NCBI GenBank assembly: GCA_022839625.1
Contig: JALHJL010000062.1
Span: 1 to 21,118, forward strand
Length of the DNA: 21,118 nucleotides
Direction: 5' to 3'
DNA from: Phycisphaerales bacterium
Lineage (GTDB): Bacteria > Planctomycetota > Phycisphaerae > UBA1845 > Fen-1342
A program made the translations under genes and the position numbers. Under the pieces are notes generated by a model. The model was not told where the DNA came from. It worked only from the letters and a program-made list of their open reading frames with translations, and searched no databases. Below, one piece after another: positions 14,563 through 21,118 of the stretch. Position 1 is the first letter of the stretch. Each line of letters begins with the position of its first letter.

Positions 14563-15954
14563 CTACCTCCTCCGCGCGGCGTCCTTGGGGGCCTCCTGGC
14601 CCGCGATGCCCAGGTCCTGCAAGACCCGCTCGGGCATCATCGCCTTATAGATCTTGCGGGCCATGTAGCCCTCGAAATCCAGCACGGCCCGCACCACCGG
14701 TGCTTCGCCATAGAAGTAGCCCTCCGGGTCCACGGACTCAACGGCGGTGTACTCCAGGCCAATGAGTTGGTAGAAGTTGGTGCGCGTGATGCTGTCGACC
14801 AGCTTGAGCACGGTGCGCTCATCCACAATGACCGTCAGCGTCAGGCGCACCACGTCGAACTGATCATCTGCGCGGCGGCCGGTGAAGGAGGACACGGTCG
14901 GCGCGGCGCCCGCGGTGCCGGGACGGGGGCCAGCCGCTGGCCCCCCGGCCGGGAACGGGATCAGCGATCCAACGCTGTTTACGTACCCATGCACGCGGAT
15001 GCTCTCAATACGCTTCACGGGCATATGCGCGACGTTGGCATCCGAGCCGCCCCTTTGCTGTGCTGCCTCGTCATTAAGCTTGGCGATGGCGTTGACCAGG
15101 TCCTCCTGAATCCAAAGGCTTACCTGGGCGTACCACATCTCCGCCGGGTCCGGCCGTTCGACGCTGTACGCCAGCGGGCTGACGTGAAAGGAAGTCTCCG
15201 GTGAAGCGTAGACGCGAATGCTGCGCGCCTTCTTCACGGCCGCACGGTAGCGCGCCTCCGCGGTTTGCGCGGGGGAGAGCGAAGCCCCGGCAACCGCGGC
15301 GGGCGCTCTGTCCCCAGGGGGCGGCTGTGCGGCGGCCCCCTGGAAAGTCGTCCGTCCCGTGGGGGGTGCGACGCGACCACCAACGCCGGGAGGCGCCGTA
15401 AGTCTGCCTCGTCCTTCCGCCGGGGCCGGTGGCGGTGGAGGTGCCAGCCGGTCCGGCGGCATGCCCGGCGGCGAGGGGGCTGCTGGCACGTCCGTTGCCG
15501 TGCCATCCTCCGCGGCGCGACGCGCCTGGTCCGCCATCATCTCCAATTCGTCGCGGATTTCGTCTTCGCCGGGCAGGGAGCCGGCCTTCAGGGCGTGCGG
15601 CAGCTCCCACATGCGGCGATTGTAGTTTTGCCGGAAGAGGTAGGGCGTCTCGAGCTGGGCCGGCTCGGGGAACACTCCTTCCATCAGGGGCCTGCGCTCG
15701 TTGATCAACTCCGCGGTCCGCACGACCCGCTCGTACTCCTCCTCGAACTTCCGGCCGCGCTCCTTCTCGGCGTCGATCGTGGCGCTGTTGTGCGCATTGC
15801 TCTTTAGGCTGGCGATCTCCGCAGCCAACTGGGTCCGTTTCTTCATTTCCTGGACGACGCTGTCGCGGGTCATGCCGACGACCGCCAGCGAGATTCCGAT
15901 CAACGCCGCCAGGCCGCTGGCCAGCGCCAGCCAATGGGCTTTGACGAACTGCAT
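14563..15954 (-). CDS. PilO-like inner-membrane protein with proline-rich insert
   Basis: A 463-residue protein. The ATG has AGGAG 6 bases upstream; an in-frame GTG five codons earlier lies before that site and is rejected. A TM helix (about 8-28) is followed by a coiled coil (about 32-90) and a helical segment to about 150. A long Pro/Ala/Gly-rich linker follows (about 155-225). The C-terminal part holds alpha/beta segments (about 310-335 and 365-435: VVRLTLTVIVDERTVLKLVDSIT, then VRAVLDFEGYM), consistent with the ferredoxin-like fold of PilO. PilO proteins pair with PilN in the inner-membrane alignment complex of type IV pili. The PilO call rests on topology, fold-like pattern and position after pilM; length is about twice that of classical PilO because of the linker and extra segments. 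Confidence 0.6.
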   Translation of the reverse strand: MQFVKAHWLALASGLAALIGISLAVVGMTRDSVVQEMKKRTQLAAEIASLKSNAHNSATIDAEKERGRKFEEEYERVVRTAELINERRPLMEGVFPEPAQLETPYLFRQNYNRRMWELPHALKAGSLPGEDEIRDELEMMADQARRAAEDGTATDVPAAPSPPGMPPDRLAPPPPPAPAEGRGRLTAPPGVGGRVAPPTGRTTFQGAAAQPPPGDRAPAAVAGASLSPAQTAEARYRAAVKKARSIRVYASPETSFHVSPLAYSVERPDPAEMWYAQVSLWIQEDLVNAIAKLNDEAAQQRGGSDANVAHMPVKRIESIRVHGYVNSVGSLIPFPAGGPAAGPRPGTAGAAPTVSSFTGRRADDQFDVVRLTLTVIVDERTVLKLVDSITRTNFYQLIGLEYTAVESVDPEGYFYGEAPVVRAVLDFEGYMARKIYKAMMPERVLQDLGIAGQEAPKDAARRR

Positions 15955-16007
15955 GGTGTTCTCCTGCACGCAGGGCCGGGCTCACTCCAGCGCCGGTCCG
16001 TCCGTGA

Positions 16008-18197
16008 TCATGTCCCGGGACGCCGCATCCCGCGGAAACCGCCTGCCGGGGCAGGCGCGGCCGGCTGCGCCTTGGACTCCGGCTGCGGTGCGACGTCCGG
16101 AGCCCCCTTCTCGCCGAGCTTCACTTTGAACGCAAATCGCAGCTTCCAGTCGGTGGACATGTCCTCGCCCGTCACGGGGTCAGGGTACTGCGCCGCGACC
16201 GCCGCGGGCACGCCCGGCCGTGCGAAGTCCGTCGGCTGCAAGGAACCGCCGAGACCGGTCTGGTGATACCGAACCGGCGTCGGCTCGCTGATCGCGCGGC
16301 CGCCGGGAGTCTTGGGATCGTCCTCCGGGATGTGAAACCCCAGCCCAGGCTGCTGGCCGCGCTCGCGCAGGTTCGCCAGGAAGGACTTGATCCATTCCGC
16401 TGCCTCCGGCTGGCTCCGGCCGTACAACAAACGCCCCTCCACGCGGACGATGAACCCGGCGCCCGCTGCGGGCGCACCCGGACCCTTCGAGCCGGCCGCA
16501 GTCGGCGGTCCGCTGGGGGTCAGCGTGGGCATCTTCGTGAATTGGCGCGGTCCCGCAGGCGGAGCCGCCATTTGCAGGTCCGGGGCACCCCGCACCGCTT
16601 GCGCCGCATCCGGCCGGGCTCCCGCCACGGTGCCCACGTCCGCCTTCGCGACGTCGCTCACGTGCTCGATCCGCAAGGACTCAACGACAAACTGCCCGCG
16701 CTGCCAGCGCGCGAAGCGGGTCTGGTTCGGATCGGACTGAAGCAACCGCTTCAACTCTTCGGCCGACCTTGCCTGGGCGATCTCTGGCTGATTGGACGGG
16801 GGCAGCGCTTCGTACACCAGGGCGGCCAGCCGCGGCAGGACCAGCTTGTATTCTTGCAGCTTCAGAAGATTGTCGATGTCTGCCTTGCGTTGCCCCGTAT
16901 CCGTCTGCGCCGCCTTGTACTCCTCGCGAAACCGCTTGGCCTCGCCGATGACCTGAGACACCCTGGCCCTCATTTGCGTGGACGGATCGCTGTTCAGGGC
17001 CTGCCGGTCCAGACCGTGCGCAATCCATGGAATCCCGCCCGCGATCAGCAGGGCGGCCGCGGTGGCGATGAAGTAGGGCCGCTTTTTCTGCCAGACGACG
17101 ACGCGGGCAAGTTCCGCCGGCAGCAGCGACGCACGAATCGGCCCCAGCCCCAACCCCTGCAACGCCAGTCCGTACGCCGCGGCAAAGCTCGGCACGTTCT
17201 CCGTGAACTGCGGCGCGTTGATCGTCGCCGTCGGCACGAGCTTGTTGAACTTCTCCAGCTTGCTGACGCCGCCGGGGACGGTCAGGTTGTTCTCCAGGTA
17301 TTTCTGGAGGCCCGGCAGGCGGAAGGCGTTCCCGAGCGCAAGGACCTTCTTCAGCTCCACCCCCCGGTGCGTCGAGCTGTAGAAGCCGATCGAGCGCTGA
17401 ATCTCCGCCACCAGGTCGGCGAACACCGGCCGCATCGCCTGGAAGATCTGCCGGGCGTACTTGCTGTTGGCCGCCGAGCGCTTCAGGCTTTCGGCCTTTG
17501 CGAAGGAGAGTTTGAAGGCCCGGACCAGCGCTTCGGTGAAGCTGTTGCCTCCCAGCGGAATGTTGCGCGTCCAGGCGGCGTTCGCCTCGACGATGATCAG
17601 GTCGGTGTTCTGGGCCCCCACGTCGATCAGCACCGTGGCCCCTTCCGTGCCGGCCGCGTGCCCGTCGAACTGGCAGAAGTTGTAGAGCGCCGCCGGAACG
17701 GTCTGAACGCCGAGCGGGGCGATCCCCACAGCGCCGAAGAACCCCAAGTGTTTGCGGATCAAGTCCTTGCGAATGGCGAAGATACCGACCTCAATGTCCG
17801 GAGAGCCCTCGTTAGTAAAGAGCTGGTAATCCCACACGACGTCGTCGATGTCGAAGGGAATCTGCTGGCTGGCCTCGTATCGGACCAGATCGTGAATCTT
17901 CTTCGCGTCCTTTTTCAGATCGATGGGCGGCATCTTGCAGAAGCGGGCGAACGTCTGCTGCCCGGGCACGCCGATCACAAAGCGGTCACCCTGCCACTCG
18001 TTGCGCGACGTGAACTTCGCCAGCGCCGAGGCGATCAGTTCATCCCGGTCGGCATCGGGCTGCGAGAGTATCTTCGGGTGCTCGATCACGTCGAAAGCGA
18101 GGGCCTCGATCTTGCCGTCCTCGGCCGGCCGCAACTTCAGCGCCTTCAGGGCACACTGGCCAATGTCGATGCCCCAGACTGCGTTTCCTGAAGCCAT
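16008..18197 (-). CDS. pilM: PilM fused to a PilN-like part, type IV pilus alignment complex
   Basis: A 729-residue protein. Residues 1-350 are an actin-like PilM: GIDIGQCALKALKL (9-22, phosphate 1), LIDVGAQNTDLIIVE (190-204, phosphate 2), IPLGGNSFTEAL (213-224) and LALGNAFRLPGL (286-297, adenosine site). Residues 354-362 read IRASLLPAE, close to the Ile-Asn-Leu-Leu-Pro peptide at the N-terminus of PilN that binds PilM in known systems. A TM helix (about 376-394), a coiled coil (405-450) and a periplasmic region to 729 with Pro/Ala/Gly-rich linkers follow, matching the PilN layout. One chain thus provides both partners. The ATG is preceded by AAGGAG about 9 bases upstream. It is first in the operon, 53 bases before the PilO-like gene. 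ATPases, secretin and pilins are not in the window. Confidence 0.88.
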   Translation of the reverse strand: MASGNAVWGIDIGQCALKALKLRPAEDGKIEALAFDVIEHPKILSQPDADRDELIASALAKFTSRNEWQGDRFVIGVPGQQTFARFCKMPPIDLKKDAKKIHDLVRYEASQQIPFDIDDVVWDYQLFTNEGSPDIEVGIFAIRKDLIRKHLGFFGAVGIAPLGVQTVPAALYNFCQFDGHAAGTEGATVLIDVGAQNTDLIIVEANAAWTRNIPLGGNSFTEALVRAFKLSFAKAESLKRSAANSKYARQIFQAMRPVFADLVAEIQRSIGFYSSTHRGVELKKVLALGNAFRLPGLQKYLENNLTVPGGVSKLEKFNKLVPTATINAPQFTENVPSFAAAYGLALQGLGLGPIRASLLPAELARVVVWQKKRPYFIATAAALLIAGGIPWIAHGLDRQALNSDPSTQMRARVSQVIGEAKRFREEYKAAQTDTGQRKADIDNLLKLQEYKLVLPRLAALVYEALPPSNQPEIAQARSAEELKRLLQSDPNQTRFARWQRGQFVVESLRIEHVSDVAKADVGTVAGARPDAAQAVRGAPDLQMAAPPAGPRQFTKMPTLTPSGPPTAAGSKGPGAPAAGAGFIVRVEGRLLYGRSQPEAAEWIKSFLANLRERGQQPGLGFHIPEDDPKTPGGRAISEPTPVRYHQTGLGGSLQPTDFARPGVPAAVAAQYPDPVTGEDMSTDWKLRFAFKVKLGEKGAPDVAPQPESKAQPAAPAPAGGFRGMRRPGT

Positions 18198-18678
18198 GGT
18201 TCTTACTCCTTGGGCCGCGACCGCCAGCGCGAACGTACACCGGCGCTCGCGGCTGCTGCCGAAACACGCAGAATACAGCGCCGCCGCGGCGGCGCGCAGA
18301 CAGCCGTAGCAGGTCTTGGTGGGTTGCTTGGCGGGCTGCTGCCCGCCGCCTGCCGCCGTGAGTCCCTCACGACGGCTTCGTGCGGATGATATCTATGTAT
18401 GATGCCGGTACGTCAACCGGTTGGTCTGGCACGCCGGCCGGGTGAATCCCGACCGTTCAGGCGCCCCATCTCTGTCTTTTTCGCCCTCTGTTTCGGCGTT
18501 GCTACCTCCAGATCGTCTGCCACTGACGGTCCGCGCCGCTCGGGACCTCATAGTAATTATACTCGGTAGTTCAAGACGCAAGCGCCTACCTCCGAGAAAA
18601 CCGCTCCCGGCGACGTGAAAGTCCTCGACCCGCCACGGCCAAGCCGCTGCTGGCGCTTGCCCCACGCGGCCGGCGCGC
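18198..18678. other. Intergenic region upstream of the Pil-type operon
   Basis: About 480 bases with no supportable gene. It holds a candidate minus-strand promoter at 18386-18416 and a second perfect minus-strand TATAAT at 18556-18561 without a -35 partner, embedded in the same CCGAGTATAATT 12-mer as the amylase-family -10. The stretch 18260-18360 is GC-rich and palindromic in places but has no T-run, so no terminator is called. Confidence 0.5.
18386..18416 (-). promoter_or_regulatory. Candidate sigma-70 promoter for the Pil-type operon
   Basis: On the minus strand, TTGACG (18411-18416) and TATCAT (18386-18391) are separated by 19 bases. Both are 5/6 matches to the consensus hexamers, but the spacer is two bases longer than ideal. 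The leader to the PilM ATG would be about 180 bases. Confidence 0.4.
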
Positions 18679-19641
18679 TCACCAACCGCCGGACGGCGGC
18701 GTGCCAAGATCACCAGGTGGAGCGGGCCTGCAATCCGGTCCCTGCGCCGGCGGCCCGCCGCGCCGTCCGCCGCGCCGCGCCGGCGGCTCCAGCAAGTGCC
18801 TGAGACGCCGCTCGACTTCGTCGAACTTCTCCGCCCGGAGGCGTTCCGCTCGTATGCGCAGGCCCGCGATTTCGGCTTGCAGTTCGCGCGTGATTTCGGC
18901 CCGCATCTTCTGTCGCACGGCTTCTCGCTCAGCGTCCGTGGCGCACTCCTCGAAGGCCGAAACGAGCGCGGTCAGCGCCTCCGTCTCCGGGACTTGCAGC
19001 GTGTCCCCGCCCGTGAGATAGGCGACGCGGCCTGCAATGCGGTCTTCGCGTTCGGCTTCGAGGTGGTTTGCCATGAGCTCCAGAGCATCGCACTCGCGGT
19101 CCACGTTCTGGGCTACCCGGATTCGCACGTCTTCAAGGGCTGCCACGTACTCCGCGGAGTCGGTGGCGCTGGCGCGCAACTCGCGCAGGGAGCTAATCTT
19201 ACGCTCAATCGCCACCAGCTCGCCGGCGTACGCCTGCACCAACGCGCCCATTTCCGGGCTGCGCTCATAGATGCGACGCAGGTGGCGCAGACGAGGAGCA
19301 TGTTCGGCCATCTTCAGCGCGAACCTGTGCTGATCCCGCTGCCGCAGTTCATCGAGGGGTCGGAAGAGCCGCGGCGTGTGCCGGGCCGCGAAGGCAAGCA
19401 GCTCGTCGGCCTCTCCGGGGCGCAGGGGGCCCTGGTCCTCAGGCGCTGCCCGGAACAAACCGCGAAACAGCCCCTCCATGCCCTGGCGGCTCGTCGGGCC
19501 GCGCGCGTGACGACGCGGGGACGTCGGCTGGGTCTCGACCTCCTGGGCCGGCGCCAACGCGGGCCAGAGTCCCGCAATCATCAGGAGCACCCCCAACGGT
19601 CGGTATGCCGGTTTTCGCGTGGTCATGACATTCGCCATCAT
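18679..19641 (-). CDS. Secreted helical protein downstream of an ECF sigma/anti-sigma pair
   Basis: A 320-residue exported protein of unknown function. A signal peptide covers about 10-33 (basic start, LGVLLMIAGLWPALAPAQ). The mature part is almost entirely charged helix: an ALKMAEHAPRLRHLRRIYER segment (about 112-132), Glu/Arg-rich heptad-like stretches (about 138-205), and a further coiled coil near 240-290, ending in a Gly/Pro-rich tail. It is similar in character to periplasmic Spy/CpxP-type or heavy-metal-sensor helical proteins, but no LTxxQ motif is seen, so that family is not claimed. It starts 5 bases after the anti-sigma gene's stop and is probably cotranscribed. Neither ATG near the start (19641, 19638) nor the one at 19626 has a strong ribosome site, so coupling to the upstream gene is likely. 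Confidence 0.7.
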   Translation of the reverse strand: MMANVMTTRKPAYRPLGVLLMIAGLWPALAPAQEVETQPTSPRRHARGPTSRQGMEGLFRGLFRAAPEDQGPLRPGEADELLAFAARHTPRLFRPLDELRQRDQHRFALKMAEHAPRLRHLRRIYERSPEMGALVQAYAGELVAIERKISSLRELRASATDSAEYVAALEDVRIRVAQNVDRECDALELMANHLEAEREDRIAGRVAYLTGGDTLQVPETEALTALVSAFEECATDAEREAVRQKMRAEITRELQAEIAGLRIRAERLRAEKFDEVERRLRHLLEPPARRGGRRGGPPAQGPDCRPAPPGDLGTPPSGGW

Positions 19642-19646
19642 CCAGG

Positions 19647-20078
19647 CTACAGGTTCTCAAAGTGCCGCAACGACTCGTCCAAGCCGCGAAGCAGCTCGTC
19701 AAGCTCGCGGTCGACGTCCGCGTCGAGCGTGTCGTACGCGGGGACCGCGGTGAAGAGGCTCGCGAAGCGCTCTTGCGACGCATCCAGCGCAGCCGCCCAC
19801 TCGCTCAATACCGTCTCAGCGTTGGAGGACACGTCAGTTCGCCAGGATCGCCAGAGCAGCGGTGCGCCCAGCGCCAGCAGCACCACAGCCGCTGCCCCGG
19901 CGCCGAGGCCGCTCCAGCGCAGCACGCACCGCCGGCGCAGGTCGCGCTCCGCCTCCGCGACGACAGCTGCGGCGACCCGCGCCACGCACTCGGGTCGAGG
20001 CGCCACGGGCGGAAGGTCGCGCAGCAGGACCATGCCCCGCTCGACGTCCTCTGCCAGCTTCCGCATCTCGGCACTCAC
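19647..20078 (-). CDS. Putative anti-sigma factor, single-pass membrane protein
   Basis: A 143-residue protein that probably holds the adjacent ECF sigma factor inactive at the membrane. The N-terminal 50 residues are helical and cytoplasmic (MRKLAEDVERGMVLLRDLPPV resembles the start of planctomycete anti-sigma-like proteins). One TM helix covers about 55-76, then a periplasmic acidic helical part (85-143). No zinc-binding His-x3-Cys-x2-Cys motif is visible, so it is not a classic zinc anti-sigma. The start is GTG with AAGGAG about 9 bases upstream, within the end of the sigma gene; the two genes are 3 bases apart. The role is inferred mainly from position and topology. Confidence 0.65.
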   Translation of the reverse strand: MSAEMRKLAEDVERGMVLLRDLPPVAPRPECVARVAAAVVAEAERDLRRRCVLRWSGLGAGAAAVVLLALGAPLLWRSWRTDVSSNAETVLSEWAAALDASQERFASLFTAVPAYDTLDADVDRELDELLRGLDESLRHFENL

Positions 20079-20081
20079 ACC

Positions 20082-20654
20082 TCATTCTCCTTGGCGAAGC
20101 TCACGCCGGAGCCGCTCCAGCCCGCGGTGGGCGCGCGCCAGGGCCGTTCCCAACGGGACGCCGAGGACCGCCGCGATCTCCGCGAACGAAAGGCCCGAGT
20201 AATGCCGCAGCAGAATGACCTCGCGCTCTGCATCCGACAACCTCAAGAGGTGCTCGGCCAACTGCTCCTTCGCTTCCGAGAGCGCCAGCCGCTGGGGCGG
20301 ATCAAGCGTGTCACTTTGCACGCCCGGGGCCCGTGCGACGCTCAGTGGCTGAAGCTCGCCAAGCCCGTCAGTCCCGCCGCGCCGCGCGCGGCGCCGCGCG
20401 CGATCGCGAGCCAGATTCGCGGCAATCCGGAACAGCCACGCTTCAAACTTCCCGACGTGCCGGTACTTGTCGATGACGCGTACGACCCGCAGGAACGCCT
20501 CCTGGAGCAGGTCCTCGGCCTCGTCGCGCGAACCGGTCAGCCGATACAGCAACCCGAATACGCGTGGACTGTACGTCTCGACCAGCCGGCGGAGCGCCTC
20601 CGGCTCGCGACGTCGCGCACGCCGGAGAAGCTCATCCAGGACCGTGCTGTCCAC
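20082..20654 (-). CDS. ECF-type RNA polymerase sigma factor
   Basis: A 190-residue sigma-70-family protein with regions 2 and 4 only. Region 2 (about 24-92) includes YSPRVFGLLYRLTGSRDEAED, LLQEAFLRV and FEAWLFRIAANLARD. Region 4 (about 136-186) includes LSDAEREVILLRHYSGLSFAEI and the helix-turn-helix AEIAAVLGVPLGTALARAHRGLERLR. The frame stays open to an ATG 44 codons upstream, but that extension has no sigma similarity. The GTG at 20654 with a GAGG 5 bases before it gives a normal ECF length. It heads a three-gene operon with the membrane anti-sigma candidate and a secreted helical protein, an arrangement that suggests an envelope-stress circuit. Confidence 0.93.
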   Translation of the reverse strand: MDSTVLDELLRRARRREPEALRRLVETYSPRVFGLLYRLTGSRDEAEDLLQEAFLRVVRVIDKYRHVGKFEAWLFRIAANLARDRARRRARRGGTDGLGELQPLSVARAPGVQSDTLDPPQRLALSEAKEQLAEHLLRLSDAEREVILLRHYSGLSFAEIAAVLGVPLGTALARAHRGLERLRRELRQGE

Positions 20655-20900
20655 TACGTCCTCGCATAAGGCCCAACGCCACCGGAGCGGCCAGATTGCG
20701 ACGCCGGGCTCGACCGCCAGACGGGGTGTTGCGCCGCATGGTAGCAGGAAAGACCTAGGCCCGGTCAGTTCAAGTGATTGCAGCACCGTTTTTCTTGCTG
20801 CCTCCAGCCCCGGCTGGGCCCCGCGGGGAGCGGCCCCACGCGCGCCGGGCGTGGGCGGATCGCATCCATGTGGGCGAGTCCGAACGGCATCCGGCCGCCG
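20655..20900. other. Upstream region of the ECF sigma gene, no gene seen
   Basis: About 245 bases between the sigma gene start and the terminator at 20901-20945. It should contain the sigma operon promoter, but no convincing sigma-70 or ECF-type -35/-10 pair was found. Short palindromic GC-rich stretches occur at about 20810-20860. Confidence 0.4.
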
Positions 20901-20945
20901 GAAAAAGCAACCGGCACGCCGGGAGCCATACTCCCGACGTGCCGG
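20901..20945 (-). terminator. Rho-independent terminator of the gene at the right edge
   Basis: An almost perfect hairpin: CCGGCACG (20911-20918) pairs with CGTGCCGG (20938-20945), and CGGGAG (20920-20925) with CTCCCG (20931-20936), with one internal mismatch and a 5-base loop. On the minus strand the stem is followed by TTGCTTTTTCC (plus-strand 20900-20910), a proper T-tract. It lies 85 bases downstream of the stop codon at 21030, so it terminates that gene. Confidence 0.85.
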
Positions 20946-21029
20946 ATGATTTCCGCTTCATTGGACCCTGCGTTCCGGGCCGTGCTCGTCCGCACTCACC
21001 CAGGCCGCAGCACCTTACTCAGGCCTCGC

Positions 21030-21118
21030 TTAAACCGCGAGTCTCGGGATCAGTCTCCAGCGGTTCCAGCCCTTCGCACACGGATAGTACTTCGTCAACA
21101 GGTCGCCGAGCTGATCCA
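21030..21118 (-). CDS. C-terminal end of an unidentified minus-strand protein
   Basis: The minus-strand frame entering from the window edge reads DQLGDLLTKYYP, then CAKGWNRWRLIPRLAV and a TAA at 21030, giving 28 visible residues. The composition is protein-like (aromatic and hydrophobic, not the Arg/Pro-rich type of shadow frames), and a strong terminator follows on the same strand. I do not recognise the family. A second open minus-strand frame ends at about 21021, but it is less protein-like. Confidence 0.5.
   Translation of the reverse strand, partial: DQLGDLLTKYYPCAKGWNRWRLIPRLAV

Noticed and set aside
16263..18191. 642-codon plus-strand open frame opposite the PilM-PilN fusion
   Set aside because: Its composition (Arg/Leu/Gln/Asp-rich, no domain) is that of a complement frame, and the minus-strand gene has clear motifs.
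18796..20202. 468-codon plus-strand open frame across the secreted helical protein and anti-sigma genes
   Set aside because: It covers two tightly spaced minus-strand genes and carries no domain.
20740..20786. GAAC...TCT pair upstream of the sigma gene as an ECF autoregulatory promoter
   Set aside because: The spacing (about 12-13 bases) is too short for an ECF -35/-10 pair.

Overview
The window reads as a GC-rich bacterial chromosome segment, most likely from the Planctomycetota and probably near the Phycisphaerae. That is an inference from three traits: short secreted proteins ending in a PEP-CTERM-like tail or a dockerin-like Ca-binding repeat, a PilM protein running straight into a PilN-like part, and an ECF sigma factor followed by a one-TM anti-sigma candidate and a secreted helical protein. 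No rRNA, tRNA or CRISPR array was seen.

Layout. 1-93 is the 3' end of an ISL3-type transposase. 114-2390 (minus) is a decayed tandem array of related small exported proteins: two intact copies, one truncated copy and one 3' remnant, with a copied REP-like hairpin between units. 2827-9219 is a maltodextrin-type sugar locus: an exported GH13 amylase-family enzyme (minus), then divergently a fused solute-binding-protein/permease, a four-helix-bundle (S23/IVP-type) gene that appears inserted in the operon, and a second permease. No ATPase subunit is present. 9438-11747 (plus) holds a ferritin, malate dehydrogenase, and an exported protein with three YHS/TRASH-like cysteine motifs. 11754-18197 (minus) is an apparent operon of a PilM-PilN fusion, a PilO-like protein, a large one-TM envelope protein with an FnIII-like domain, and a PhnP-like metallo-beta-lactamase-fold hydrolase. 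18679-20654 (minus) is an ECF sigma / anti-sigma / secreted helical protein cluster. The right edge holds a strong minus-strand terminator and the C-terminal end of one more minus-strand gene.

How the genes fit together. The amylase-family enzyme would trim alpha-glucans outside the inner membrane, and the transporter would import the products using an ATPase encoded elsewhere. The tethered binding protein suits a transporter of this type. The Pil genes look like the inner-membrane alignment complex of a type IV pilus or type II secretion-like machine, with its cytoplasmic ATPases, secretin and pilins encoded elsewhere. The most unusual points are the binding-protein/permease fusion, the S23-type gene that splits the permease pair and appears to supply the start signal of the second permease next to an 8-bp tandem repeat, the paralog array with exchanged C-terminal modules, and the PilM-PilN fusion that keeps PilN's LLP motif at the joint.
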